Of a stretch of DNA of 64,000 nt, positions 33,972 through 41,762 are shown piece by piece. The stretch covers positions 62,001 through 126,000 of the forward strand of contig NZ_VFWX01000020.1 in the NCBI RefSeq assembly GCF_006442965.1. Reading direction: 5' to 3'. The translations under genes were made by a program, and so were the position numbers. Source of the stretch: Mesorhizobium sp. CU3 (GTDB taxonomy: Bacteria > Pseudomonadota > Alphaproteobacteria > Rhizobiales > Rhizobiaceae). Within the stretch, counting starts at the first letter, position 1. Each line of letters starts with the position of its first letter. The notes beneath the pieces were generated by a model, which saw only the letters and a list, made by a program, of their open reading frames with translations, made no database searches and was not told where the DNA came from.

Positions 33972-34418
33972 TTATAGCAGATCGTATTCGATGAAGCCGG
34001 TGCGGCGCGCCACATGGTCGTAGAGCCGGCGCGCGGTGGCGTTGGTCTCGTGCGTCATCCAGTAGACGTTCTTGACGCCGATCTTGCCGGCCTCGTCCTG
34101 CACGGCCTTGATCAGCGCCGCGCCCACGCCCTTGCCGCGCACGTCCGGGTCGGCGAACAGGTCCTGCAGATAGCAGTTGTTGACCAGGGACCAGCAGGAG
34201 CGGTGGTAGAGATAGTGGGTGAGGCCGACAGCCTTGCCGTCCAGCGTGGCGATGAAACCCTTGGGCTCGAACTCGCCCGCCGTAAACAGGCGCTTCCAGG
34301 TGACGTCATAGACCTCGTTCGACAGCTTGGTCTCGTAGAAGGTGAGGTAGGCAGTCCACAGGTGGCGCCAGTCGGCGTGGTCGGACTGCGCCAGCGGACG
34401 AACGGTGATCTCGGACAT
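33972..34418 (-). CDS. GNAT-family N-acetyltransferase between MoxR and VWA genes
   Basis: 148-residue acetyltransferase. The CoA pyrophosphate loop is DVRGKGVGAALIKAV, preceded by the beta-4 strand CYLQDLFADP, and ends GVKNVYWMTHETNATARRLY with FIEYDLL. The substrate is unknown; such proteins acetylate small amines or protein N-termini. GGAGGAG before the ATG at 34418 fixes the start. Its position inside the MoxR-VWA operon, 6 bases from the VWA start, is either hitchhiking or functional modification of the chaperone system. Confidence 0.85.
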   Translation of the reverse strand: MSEITVRPLAQSDHADWRHLWTAYLTFYETKLSNEVYDVTWKRLFTAGEFEPKGFIATLDGKAVGLTHYLYHRSCWSLVNNCYLQDLFADPDVRGKGVGAALIKAVQDEAGKIGVKNVYWMTHETNATARRLYDHVARRTGFIEYDLL

Positions 34419-34509
34419 TTTTTCTCCTCCAATGCTTTGACCAGAAGCTGCGGCATAGGCCGCTTGCCAGCAACGGTCCACGGCCGCGGAAAGCGCTATT
34501 GCTGCCGGC

Positions 34510-35349
34510 CTATTGCTGACGTCTCGCCATGAACGCCAGGCGCTCGAACAGGTGCACGTCCTGCTCATTCTTCAGCAACGCGCCATGCAATTTCGGCAGC
34601 ATGTTCTTCGGATCGGCGCGCAAATCCTCAGGCGCGATGTCGTCGGCGACCAGAAGGCGGATCCAGTCGAGCGCTTCGGAGGTCGAGGGTTTTTTCTTCA
34701 GCCCCGGCACGTCGCGGATCTCGTAGAACTGGGTGAGCGCGGCGCGCACCAGGTTCTGCTTGATGCCGGGATAGTGCACGTCGACGATGCGGTGAAGCGT
34801 GTCGATATCGGGGAAGCGGATATAGTGGAAAAAGCAGCGGCGCAGGAAGGCGTCGGGCAGCTCCTTCTCGTTGTTGGAGGTGATGATGACGATCGGCCGC
34901 AATTCCGCGCGGATCGTCTCGCCCGTCTCGTAGACGAAGAACTCCATCCGGTCGAGCTCCTGCAGGAGATCGTTGGGGAATTCGATATCGGCCTTGTCGA
35001 TCTCGTCGATCAGAAGCACGACCTTCTTTTGCGCCGCGAAGGCATCCCACAATTTGCCGCGCTTGATGTAATTGGCGATGTCGTTGAAGCGCTCGTCACC
35101 GAGCTGGCTGTCGCGCAGCCGCGAGACGGCGTCATATTCGTAGAGGCCCTGCTGCGCCTTGGTGGTCGATTTGACGTTCCATTCGATGAACTCCAGCCCG
35201 AGCGCGGCCGCTACCTGGCGGGCAAGTTCCGTCTTGCCGGTGCCGGGCTCGCCCTTGACCAGCAACGGCCGTTCCAGCGCGATCGCGGCGTTGACCGCAA
35301 CCATCAGATCCTTGTCGGCGACGTAAGCCGCGGTGCCTTCGAAACGCAT
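34510..35349 (-). CDS. MoxR-family AAA+ ATPase
   Basis: 279 residues. Walker A is KGEPGTGKTELARQVAA (about 33-49), Walker B VVLLIDEIDKAD, sensor 1 IVIITSNNEKELPDAF and the arginine finger in FLRRCFFHY. MoxR ATPases work with VWA proteins as chaperones for assembling or activating protein complexes (methanol dehydrogenase, CO dehydrogenase, nitric oxide reductase in studied cases). It is first in the operon MoxR, GNAT, VWA on the minus strand, separated by 91 bases from the GNAT start. Confidence 0.93.
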   Translation of the reverse strand: MRFEGTAAYVADKDLMVAVNAAIALERPLLVKGEPGTGKTELARQVAAALGLEFIEWNVKSTTKAQQGLYEYDAVSRLRDSQLGDERFNDIANYIKRGKLWDAFAAQKKVVLLIDEIDKADIEFPNDLLQELDRMEFFVYETGETIRAELRPIVIITSNNEKELPDAFLRRCFFHYIRFPDIDTLHRIVDVHYPGIKQNLVRAALTQFYEIRDVPGLKKKPSTSEALDWIRLLVADDIAPEDLRADPKNMLPKLHGALLKNEQDVHLFERLAFMARRQQ

Positions 35350-35515
35350 TTTTTCTCCTGGCTATTTTGCGGCGACCGTAAGGAGGCGATTTCGGCAGCG
35401 CAATAGCAGAGGCGTCGCGGCGTACTCCGCCAGCACCATCATGAGGTGGCAAATAATGACCTGACAGGCGCCCGATCTTCTGGCGCTTGGTTCCCCGTCG
35501 GCCTATATTGGCGTT

Positions 35516-35695
35516 GGCGGTCTGCGCTTCCCGGCAGGAGAAACTTATCCCCGGGGCCTTATCGATCCTTAGGGAGCTGTCCCTGGGAAGACCCGTGGGT
35601 TTTCTCACACGGCGCCCACCTACTTTGTAGGCACCCGGGATCGACCTCTCCACCGGTCGTGTGGATCGTCACTCTCCCGATTTTGGAAGACTTAC
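35516..35695 (+). ncRNA. ssrS: 6S RNA (ssrS) candidate
   Basis: The 400-base gap before the folate cyclo-ligase gene holds no reading frame but a dense secondary structure: GGAGA (35537) with TCTCC (35673), TCGATCC (35562-35568) with GGATCGA (35638-35644), and local hairpins AGGGA-GCTG-TCCCT, CCGTG...CACGG and CCTAC-TTT-GTAGG. 6S RNA, which sequesters RNA polymerase holoenzyme, lies directly upstream of ygfA in most proteobacteria including rhizobia. A TATATT hexamer at 35504 could be the -10 box. Boundaries are approximate. Confidence 0.75.
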
Positions 35696-35753
35696 GCTAG
35701 AAAACGTCGTTCCTGCAACGCCGTCGAACCCCGGCCTTTTCTAGCGTCCGCAC

Positions 35754-36338
35754 ATGACCTCATCCAAAGACCTGAAAAAACAGCTTCGAAAGGAAGCGCT
35801 GGCGCGGCGCGACGCGCTGGACGAATTCTGGCGCGTCGAAATCGCACTCGAAATGGCCGAGACGGCTAAGAACGAGATCGACGTCGAGCCTGGCCAGATC
35901 GTCTCGGGCTTCTGGCCGATGCGCTCGGAAGTCGATGTGCGGCCGCTGATGTTTTCGCTGCGCGAAAAGGGCGCCAGGCTCTGCTTGCCGGCGATCCTCG
36001 ACAAGACCACGATCGTCTTTCGCGAACTGGTGCGCGGCGCGCCGATGGTCGAGATGGGGTTCGGCACGGTCGGGCCGCATGCGGAGGCCGAAGTGCTCGA
36101 CCCGTCCATGATGCTGGTGCCGCTCGCCGCCTTCGATGCGCGCGGCCACCGCATCGGCTACGGCGCCGGCTATTACGACCGGGCGATCGCCAAACTTGCC
36201 GACAAGGGCATCACGCCAAGGCTGATCGGCATCGCCTTCGACTGCCAGGAAGTCGAACGCGTGCCGGAAGAAAACCATGACGTCATCATCTCGGAAATAC
36301 TGACTGAGAGCGGGCTGCGCCGCTTCGATATTGCTTAA
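35754..36338 (+). CDS. 5-formyltetrahydrofolate cyclo-ligase
   Basis: 194 residues. The enzyme uses ATP to turn 5-formyl-THF into 5,10-methenyl-THF. Motifs: SKDLKKQLRKEALARRDAL at the N-terminus, FWPMRSEVDVRPLM, LVPLAAFDARGHRIGYGAGY followed by YDR (the nucleotide/folate loop) and IGIAFDCQE. Directly downstream of the 6S-like RNA, as ygfA in Escherichia coli. The transcript probably reads through from the 6S RNA promoter. Confidence 0.93.
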   Translation: MTSSKDLKKQLRKEALARRDALDEFWRVEIALEMAETAKNEIDVEPGQIVSGFWPMRSEVDVRPLMFSLREKGARLCLPAILDKTTIVFRELVRGAPMVEMGFGTVGPHAEAEVLDPSMMLVPLAAFDARGHRIGYGAGYYDRAIAKLADKGITPRLIGIAFDCQEVERVPEENHDVIISEILTESGLRRFDIA

Positions 36339-36416
36339 AAGTTCACGATCGGCTTAACGCGTTTCAAAGACACGCCGGATAATATTCCCTCACTATAGTC
36401 CGAAACGACGGGGGTC

Positions 36417-36947
36417 GTGGTGTTTGTTCTCGCGCGCTACCTGCTCATGCCGCTCGCGCTGATCGCGGCGGCGCTGTTCTTGATGGCAGCGCATATCATT
36501 GGAACATCCCTGCATCATCAAGCGGCCTGGCAGCGGACGATCGCCACCGTGACGGATGTCAGCCCCTACAGCGAAATGCAGGCGAACGGCCTCGCAACGC
36601 AGGGCATCAATGTCGCCGTCGCCTATGTCGCCAACGACGCGCCGATGAGCTGGTCCGGCAAGGGCAAGGATATCGGCCTCTACAAGGCGTCCGCCGGCGA
36701 CAAGATTGAATTCTACTACGATCCCGCCGATCCATCGAAGCTCGATACCGCCGCCATGAAAGGCTGGAGCGGCGGGCTGTTGCTGCTTGCCGTCACGGGC
36801 GGGTTCACCGTGTTCTATGTCTGGTTCTTCTGGCTGCGCCGACGCAACGCGCCGCCGGCATCGCCGATGATGCCCTCGGCCGTTCGGGTTGCGGGTGCGG
36901 GCGCCAGGCCCGCCGAACAGCAGCGCGGCACATTCGGCAGGCGTTAG
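36417..36947 (+). CDS. DUF3592-type membrane protein
   Basis: 176 residues starting at GTG. Two membrane helices (about 5-27 and 121-143) enclose a soluble beta-rich domain (TIATVTDVSPYSEMQANG ... GDKIEFYYDPADPSKL), which is the DUF3592 pattern, in which the loop carries the conserved YxPxxP-like motif before the second helix. The C-terminus is proline/alanine-rich and cytoplasmic. Function unknown. It stands alone between the cyclo-ligase and the phosphoesterase genes. Confidence 0.65.
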   Translation: MVFVLARYLLMPLALIAAALFLMAAHIIGTSLHHQAAWQRTIATVTDVSPYSEMQANGLATQGINVAVAYVANDAPMSWSGKGKDIGLYKASAGDKIEFYYDPADPSKLDTAAMKGWSGGLLLLAVTGGFTVFYVWFFWLRRRNAPPASPMMPSAVRVAGAGARPAEQQRGTFGRR

Positions 36948-37002
36948 AACCAATCTGGCACTGCCGCTTGCCTAGCGTCCACAGCTCTGGATAGAAGTGG
37001 TT

Positions 37003-37827
37003 ATGAGACTTCTTTTCCTCGGCGATATGGTCGGCAAGACAGGGCGCATGGCGGTGTGGGAGCAGCTACCTGGGCTGATTTCCGACTTCAAACTCGATTT
37101 CGTCGTCGTCAACGGCGAGAACGCCGCCGGCGGCTTCGGCATCACCGAAGAGATCTTTCGCGAGACGCTGGCGGCCGGCGCCGATGTCGTCACCACCGGC
37201 AACCATGTCTGGGACCAGCGCGACGCGCTGGTCTTCGCGCCGCGCGAGGAGCGTTTCCTGCGGCCGTCCAATTTCCCCAAGGGCACGCCGGGGCGCGGCT
37301 CCGGCGTCTATATCGCCAGGAACGGCGCGCGCGTGCTGGTCGCCAACATCATGGGGCGCGTCTTCATGCATCCCGAGCTCGACGACCCGTTCCAGGCCGG
37401 CGAGCGCGAGCTCGCCGCCTGTCCGCTCGGCGAGCAGGCCGATGCGGCGATCGTCGATTTCCATGCCGAGGCGACCTCGGAGAAAATGTGCTTCGCGCAT
37501 TTCGTCGACGGCCGCGCCAGCCTCGTCGTCGGCACGCACACGCATCAGCCGACCGCCGACCACCAGATCCTCAACGGCGGCACCGGCTATATGTCGGATG
37601 CCGGCATGTGCGGCGATTACGATTCCTCGCTCGGCATGGACAAGGAAGAGCCGCTCAACCGTTTCTTGTCGAAAGTTCCCAAAGGCCGGTTCGAGGCGGC
37701 CAACGGACCGGCGACGCTCTGCGGCGTCGGCGTCGAGATTTCCGACCGTACCGGGCTTGCGGAAAAAATCGCGCCGTTTCGTCGCGGGCCGCGACTCGAA
37801 GAAACGGCGCCATCTTTCTGGGCGTGA
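37003..37827 (+). CDS. TIGR00282 family metallophosphoesterase (YmdB-like)
   Basis: 274 residues of the YmdB/TIGR00282 family, dinuclear-metal phosphodiesterases acting on cyclic nucleotides. Metal motifs are visible: FLGDMVGK, VVNGENAAGGFGI, TTGNHVWDQ, VDFHAEATSEK and GTHTHQPTADHQI. A GTG at 36997 would add two residues; the ATG at 37003 matches the family N-terminus (MRLLFLGD). The RBS is weak. Bacillus YmdB influences biofilm and motility; the role in rhizobia is not known. Confidence 0.88.
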   Translation: MRLLFLGDMVGKTGRMAVWEQLPGLISDFKLDFVVVNGENAAGGFGITEEIFRETLAAGADVVTTGNHVWDQRDALVFAPREERFLRPSNFPKGTPGRGSGVYIARNGARVLVANIMGRVFMHPELDDPFQAGERELAACPLGEQADAAIVDFHAEATSEKMCFAHFVDGRASLVVGTHTHQPTADHQILNGGTGYMSDAGMCGDYDSSLGMDKEEPLNRFLSKVPKGRFEAANGPATLCGVGVEISDRTGLAEKIAPFRRGPRLEETAPSFWA

Positions 37828-37898
37828 CATTGATATAGGTGCGCAGAGTACCTAATTGCCGGCAACACTGCTCTAGATCGTAGAGGGGAACGACCTCC

Positions 37899-38666
37899 AT
37901 GCAGCTTGTCGAATTTCTGGCGCCGCATTTTCACTTTGTTTCCGATCCGACCGCCTGGGTCGCGCTTTTGACCCTGGTGGTGCTCGAAGTCGTGCTCGGC
38001 ATCGACAATCTGATCTTCATCTCGATCCTGACCAACAAGCTGCCTGAGGCACAAAGAGCCCGCGCGCGGCGGCTAGGCATTTCGGCGGCGCTGATCATGC
38101 GGCTGGTGCTGCTCGCCACCATCTCGATCATCGTGCAACTGACGACGCCGGTGTTCACTGCCTTCGGCCACGGCTTTTCCTGGCGCGACCTGATCTTGAT
38201 CGCCGGCGGCCTGTTCCTGGTCTGGAAGGCGACCAAAGAGATCCACCACACTGTCGACCCGCAGGACCATCAGGACACGATGGTCGGCGGCACGCTGCAG
38301 ATGAGCCTAGCAGGCGCGATCTTCCAGATCCTCTTGCTCGACCTCGTCTTCTCGATCGATTCCATCATCACCGCCGTCGGCATGACCGACGAGATCGCCA
38401 TCATGTATATCGCCGTCATCGTGGCGGTGAGCGTGATGATGCTGGCGGCGACGCCGCTCGCCAATTTCATCGCCAAGAACCCCTCTATCGTCATGCTGGC
38501 GCTGGGCTTCCTTCTGATGATCGGCATGACCCTGATCGCCGACGGCATGGGCTACCATGTGCCCAAGGGCTACATCTACGCCGCGATGGGCTTTTCGGCG
38601 CTGGTCGAGGGGCTCAACATGCTGGCGCGGCGGCGCAGGAAGCAGGGATCTGGCGGCGAGCATTGA
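37899..38666 (+). CDS. TerC-family membrane protein
   Basis: 255 residues, seven predicted helices. The TerC signature, two acidic intramembrane motifs, is intact: LEVVLGIDNLIFI (about 28-40) and LDLVFSIDSIITAVG (about 147-161). TerC proteins export metal ions, notably manganese in bacteria studied, and help metalate secreted enzymes. A histidine-rich turn (EIHHTVDPQDHQD) lies in a cytoplasmic loop. A stem-loop follows the gene; its upstream gap of 71 bases is too short for a yybP-type riboswitch. Confidence 0.88.
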   Translation: MQLVEFLAPHFHFVSDPTAWVALLTLVVLEVVLGIDNLIFISILTNKLPEAQRARARRLGISAALIMRLVLLATISIIVQLTTPVFTAFGHGFSWRDLILIAGGLFLVWKATKEIHHTVDPQDHQDTMVGGTLQMSLAGAIFQILLLDLVFSIDSIITAVGMTDEIAIMYIAVIVAVSVMMLAATPLANFIAKNPSIVMLALGFLLMIGMTLIADGMGYHVPKGYIYAAMGFSALVEGLNMLARRRRKQGSGGEH

Positions 38667-38720
38667 GGCCGGCTGGACGAATTGAGCCGATTTATCTATA
38701 AGCCGGCCATTCCGACAAAG

Positions 38721-38757
38721 AGCGCCCGATTGCCCTCGCAGGCAGGATCGGGGCGTT
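38721..38757 (+). terminator. Possible terminator after the TerC gene
   Basis: AGCGCCCGATTGCC, loop CTCGCA, GGCA then GGATCGGGGCGTT. The stem is interrupted by a two-base bulge and lacks a long T tract. Confidence 0.4.
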
Positions 38758-38772
38758 CTGAAGATTGAATTC

Positions 38773-38820
38773 GAGCATGCGCGGATGCGAGGCGACGTCA
38801 CGCCTTGGGCCGGCATGCTC
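38773..38820. repeat. Palindromic repeat GAGCATGC...GCATGCTC
   Basis: Arms GAGCATGC (38773-38780) and GCATGCTC (38813-38820) resemble the arms of the AGCATGATC repeats, but the interior is unlike theirs. It lies between the TerC gene and yebC. Confidence 0.5.
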
Positions 38821-38843
38821 TAGCCGAACACGACAGGGGTGCC

Positions 38844-39593
38844 ATGGCTGGCCATTCGCAGTTCAAGAACATCATGCACCGCAAGGGCCGCCAGGACGCG
38901 GTGCGGTCGAAAATGTTTTCCAAGCTGGCGCGCGAAATCACCGTCGCCGCCAAGACCGGCACGCCGGACCCGGCGATGAACCCGCGCCTGCGCCTTGCGG
39001 TGCAGAACGCCAAGGCGGTGTCGATGCCGAAGGACAACATCCAGCGCGCCATCAACAAGGCCTCCGCCGGCGACGGCGAAAACTACGAAGCGGTGCGTTA
39101 CGAAGGCTACGGCCCGGGCGGCGTGGCGCTGATCGTCGAGGCGCTGACCGACAACCGCAACCGCTCGGCCTCCAATGTGCGCGCCGCCTTCACCAAGGCC
39201 GGCGGGGCGCTCGGCGAAACCGGCTCAGTCTCCTTCATGTGGAACCGCGTCGGGGAAATCTACTATCCGGCTTCCGCCGGCAGCGCCGACAAGGTCATGG
39301 AAGCGGCGATCGAGGCCGGCGCCGACGACGTCGAGTCCGACGAGGAAGGCCACACCATCTATTGCAGCTTCGAAAATCTCGGCGAGGTGTCGAAGTCGCT
39401 GGAAGCCTCGCTCGGCGAGGCGGAATCGGTGAAGCCGATCTGGCAGCCGCAGAACAACGTCCCCGTCGACGAAGAACGCGCGCAGTCGCTGATGAAGCTG
39501 GTCGCTACGCTCGAAGACGATGACGACGTGCAGAGCGTCTACGCCAATTTCGAGGTCGACGACGAGACCATGGCCAAGCTCAGCGCGGCCTGA
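38844..39593 (+). CDS. YebC/PmpR-family probable transcriptional or translational regulator
   Basis: 249 residues. The family N-terminus MAGHSQFKNIMHRKGRQD is complete, followed by KLAREITVAAKTG, NIQRAINKA and YEGYGPGGVALIVEALTDNRNR. YebC proteins bind DNA as regulators (PmpR) and, more recently, have been linked to translation of proline stretches alongside EF-P. In many proteobacteria yebC precedes ruvC; here ruvCAB lie 16 kb away. The ATG at 38844 is decided by the conserved N-terminus; upstream in-frame residues do not match the family. Confidence 0.94.
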   Translation: MAGHSQFKNIMHRKGRQDAVRSKMFSKLAREITVAAKTGTPDPAMNPRLRLAVQNAKAVSMPKDNIQRAINKASAGDGENYEAVRYEGYGPGGVALIVEALTDNRNRSASNVRAAFTKAGGALGETGSVSFMWNRVGEIYYPASAGSADKVMEAAIEAGADDVESDEEGHTIYCSFENLGEVSKSLEASLGEAESVKPIWQPQNNVPVDEERAQSLMKLVATLEDDDDVQSVYANFEVDDETMAKLSAA

Positions 39594-39611
39594 GCGGCCA
39601 CGCTACCCGAG

Positions 39612-39923
39612 ATGAGCGAGCAGCCACTTCCCGTCATCCGCATCACCTACTGCACGCAGTGCCAGTGGCTGCTGCGCGCCGGCTGGATGGCGCAGGAGCT
39701 GCTTTCGACGTTCGGCACCGACCTCGGCGAAGTGACGCTGGTGCCGGGCACCGGCGGCATCTTCACGATCTCCTGCAACGAGGTGCTTGTCTGGGACCGC
39801 AAGCGCGATGGCGGCTTCCCGGAAGCGGCGAAGCTCAAGCAACTGGTCCGCGACGTCATCGATCCGGAGCGGGATCTGGGTCACTCCGACCGCAAGGGAC
39901 ACAAAACGAAAGACCCGGCTTGA
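39612..39923 (+). CDS. SelT/SelW/SelH-family (Rdx) protein
   Basis: 103 residues with the thioredoxin-like motif CTQC near the N-terminus (ITYCTQCQWLLRAGWMAQEL) and the core VTLVPGTGGIFTISCNEVLVWDRK. The family includes selenoproteins in which one cysteine is selenocysteine; here both are ordinary cysteines (TGC). It is thought to act in redox control, with no proven substrate in bacteria. It starts 18 bases after yebC and probably belongs to its operon. Confidence 0.85.
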   Translation: MSEQPLPVIRITYCTQCQWLLRAGWMAQELLSTFGTDLGEVTLVPGTGGIFTISCNEVLVWDRKRDGGFPEAAKLKQLVRDVIDPERDLGHSDRKGHKTKDPA

Positions 39924-39955
39924 AGTCGGATCGTTCGTTTTAAGCCAGACGCCTT

Positions 39956-40432
39956 TCAAATCAGCGCCATGATGAAGCAGGCCATCGCCGCGATGGCGGT
40001 GATGGTGCGGACATGGTTCCACATCACCCATTGGTTCAGATGGTTCGCCCATACGGCGGCGCCGTTGGCGCTGTTTGGATCGACGGCGGCCAGCGCGTCG
40101 TTCAGCGGCACGTTGAAGACCATGGTCACGATCGGGTTGCCGATGACATAGATCACGGCGCCGGCAAGCAGCCAGTACGTGCCTGATTGGCTCCAGCCCA
40201 ACAGTGCGGCTGCAATCAACGCCAGGCAGATGAGGCCGGTGCCGAACAAAGCCGTCATGAAGGTCGGCGTGATCACCGTGATGTTGATCGAATTCATCGC
40301 GGCGATGCCGCTTGGGACGGGCAGCCGGGCAAGTGCTGCCATGACAAAATTGGAGAAGGCGAAGAAGACGCCGCCGACGATGCCGGAACCGATCGCGGCA
40401 ATGACGGTGAGGGTGGGAAGAAGTTTCATCAT
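39956..40432 (-). CDS. DUF1772 / anthrone oxygenase-like membrane protein
   Basis: 158 residues with four helices (LLPTLTVIAAIGSGIVGGVFFAF, TFMTALFGTGLICLALIAAALL, YWLLAGAVIYVIGNPIVTMVF and HVRTITAIAAMACFIMALI) and the motif VPLNDALAAVDPN between helices three and four plus a late WxxWNHVRT, which is the DUF1772 pattern. Fungal relatives include anthrone oxygenases. It is divergent from a TetR regulator with a perfect 16-bp operator between them, so it is the likely regulated target. Two adjacent ATGs (40432, 40429) are possible. Confidence 0.75.
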   Translation of the reverse strand: MMKLLPTLTVIAAIGSGIVGGVFFAFSNFVMAALARLPVPSGIAAMNSINITVITPTFMTALFGTGLICLALIAAALLGWSQSGTYWLLAGAVIYVIGNPIVTMVFNVPLNDALAAVDPNSANGAAVWANHLNQWVMWNHVRTITAIAAMACFIMALI

Positions 40433-40490
40433 GTCGGCGCTCCACCTTTGCAAAGGGCTAAATCCGAATTGCTTAAATGCGACTAATCCT

Positions 40491-40506
40491 CACATTTGCA
40501 AATGTG
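40491..40506. promoter_or_regulatory. Probable TetR operator, perfect 16-bp palindrome
   Basis: CACATTTGCAAATGTG lies between the divergent DUF1772 and TetR genes, 59 and 61 bases from their starts. A second short dyad, CTCG-N7-CGAG, follows at 40514. A perfect palindrome in this position is the usual TetR-family operator. Confidence 0.7.
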
Positions 40507-40566
40507 ATAAAACCTCGTATTTTGCGAGTCAAGTCGGTCTCCGGAAAAATTGCCGTGGAGGGAGTC

Positions 40567-41202
40567 ATGGACGAAAAAGTCGCCGCGAGAGCCGATCAGG
40601 TCGCCGCGCCGCGCCGGTCGCCGAGCCAGCAGCGCAGCCGCGAACGGGTCGAGCGCATGCTCTCCGCCGCCTCGGCCTTGATTGCCGAACAGGGCAGTGA
40701 TGCCATGCGCATGGGCGAGGTGGCCGAACGGGCAGAGGTGTCGATCGGCTCCCTCTACCAGTTCTTCCCGGACAAGCGGGCGATCGTCTGGGCGCTGGCC
40801 GAGCGCTACACCGCCGAAAGCCAGGCCTGCATTGCGGCGGCGCTGAAGGACGTCGGTGACGCGGAGGGGCTTAGGCAGGCTTTCTCGGAACTGGTCGACA
40901 TTTATTACAATCTGTTCCTGGCCGAACCGGTGATGCGCGACATCTGGTCGGGCACGCAGGCCGACAAAGCGCTGCGCGAGCTTGAGCTCGCCGACAGCCG
41001 CGCCAATGCCGAGTTTCTGGTCGCGGTGCTGAAGCGGCTGCGGCCGAATGCCGATCCGGTCGGGTTGGAAACGACGGCCTTCCTGGTCTGGCAGATGGGC
41101 GAGGCCGCCATGCGGCTGGCGATTTCCGTCGAGCGCGAGGAGGGCGACAGGCTGGTCGCGGCGTACAAGCGTATGGCGTTGCGGGAACTGGTGGGTGAGT
41201 AG
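40567..41202 (+). CDS. TetR-family transcriptional regulator
   Basis: 211 residues. N-terminal HTH: RMLSAASALIAEQGSDAMRM, GEVAERAEVSIGSLYQFFPD and KRAIVWALAERY. The variable C-terminal helical domain would bind an inducer. GGAGGGAG before the ATG at 40567 fixes the start; the frame upstream to 40477 overlaps the operator and is not coding. Divergence from the DUF1772 gene and the 16-bp palindrome between them suggest local repression and autoregulation. Confidence 0.88.
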   Translation: MDEKVAARADQVAAPRRSPSQQRSRERVERMLSAASALIAEQGSDAMRMGEVAERAEVSIGSLYQFFPDKRAIVWALAERYTAESQACIAAALKDVGDAEGLRQAFSELVDIYYNLFLAEPVMRDIWSGTQADKALRELELADSRANAEFLVAVLKRLRPNADPVGLETTAFLVWQMGEAAMRLAISVEREEGDRLVAAYKRMALRELVGE

Positions 41203-41241
41203 GCGGCCCGGGTCCGCATCCCGCTAGCCAACGCCGGCGCT

Positions 41242-41266
41242 GCCCCTAATCCGCCCTTCGGGCACA
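41242..41266. repeat. Fragment of the CATCCGCCCTTCGGG repeat
   Basis: GCCCCTAATCCGCCCTTCGG followed by GCACA matches the left half of the element translated inside the oxidase gene at 16873. The stem-loop half is missing. Confidence 0.4.
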
Positions 41267-41289
41267 AAGGAAGAAACTGCCCAACAAAA

Positions 41290-41310
41290 AACCCGCCACG
41301 AAGGCGGGTT
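41290..41310. terminator. Bidirectional terminator between tetR and rpmE
   Basis: AACCCGCC, loop ACGAA, GGCGGGTT, with AAAAA before and TTCTTC after. It serves rpmE on the minus strand, where the run of T follows the stem. Confidence 0.75.
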
Positions 41311-41335
41311 CTTCAAATCTGCCGATGTATCCGGC

Positions 41336-41557
41336 TTAGAGGCCGAAGCCCTCGAAACGCTTCTTGAACTTCGACAGGCGGCCGCCGCGGTCAAGCAGGG
41401 TCTGCTGGCCGCCGGTCCAGGCCGGGTGCGTGGTCGGGTCGATGTCGAGGTTCATCGTGTCGCCTTCCTTGCCCCAGGTCGAACGGGTCAGGTATTCGGT
41501 GCCATCGGTCATGACGACCTTGATGGTGTGGTAGTCGGGATGGATATCGGCCTTCAT
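41336..41557 (-). CDS. rpmE: 50S ribosomal protein L31
   Basis: 73 residues. The sequence MKADIHPDYHTIKVVMTDGT, TRSTWGKEGDTMNLDIDPTT and HPAWTGGQQTLLDRGGR is characteristic of the alphaproteobacterial L31. It lacks the four zinc-ligand cysteines of the Cys-plus type, so it is a zinc-independent form, common in rhizobia. Monocistronic, with a strong terminator. Confidence 0.96.
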   Translation of the reverse strand: MKADIHPDYHTIKVVMTDGTEYLTRSTWGKEGDTMNLDIDPTTHPAWTGGQQTLLDRGGRLSKFKKRFEGFGL

Positions 41558-41762
41558 TGTCGTGTTCCTGGCTTGCCGGCGCCTGGTGACGGGCCAATGG
41601 CCTGCGTCGATGCGCCCCTTTTTAAAACTCGAAGCCGCAGCTATGGAAAGCCACGGCTTCTAAAACGGTCGGCGAGCCTATACATCAGCCGGAATTGAAT
41701 CACAAGGCCGCGGCAAAAGCATATTATGGCGCTTTGCCGGCAAGCGGCCAGAGGAAACGCTC

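Noticed and set aside
37828..37898. Manganese (yybP-ykoY) riboswitch before the TerC gene
   Set aside because: The gap is only 71 bases and lacks the conserved paired loops.
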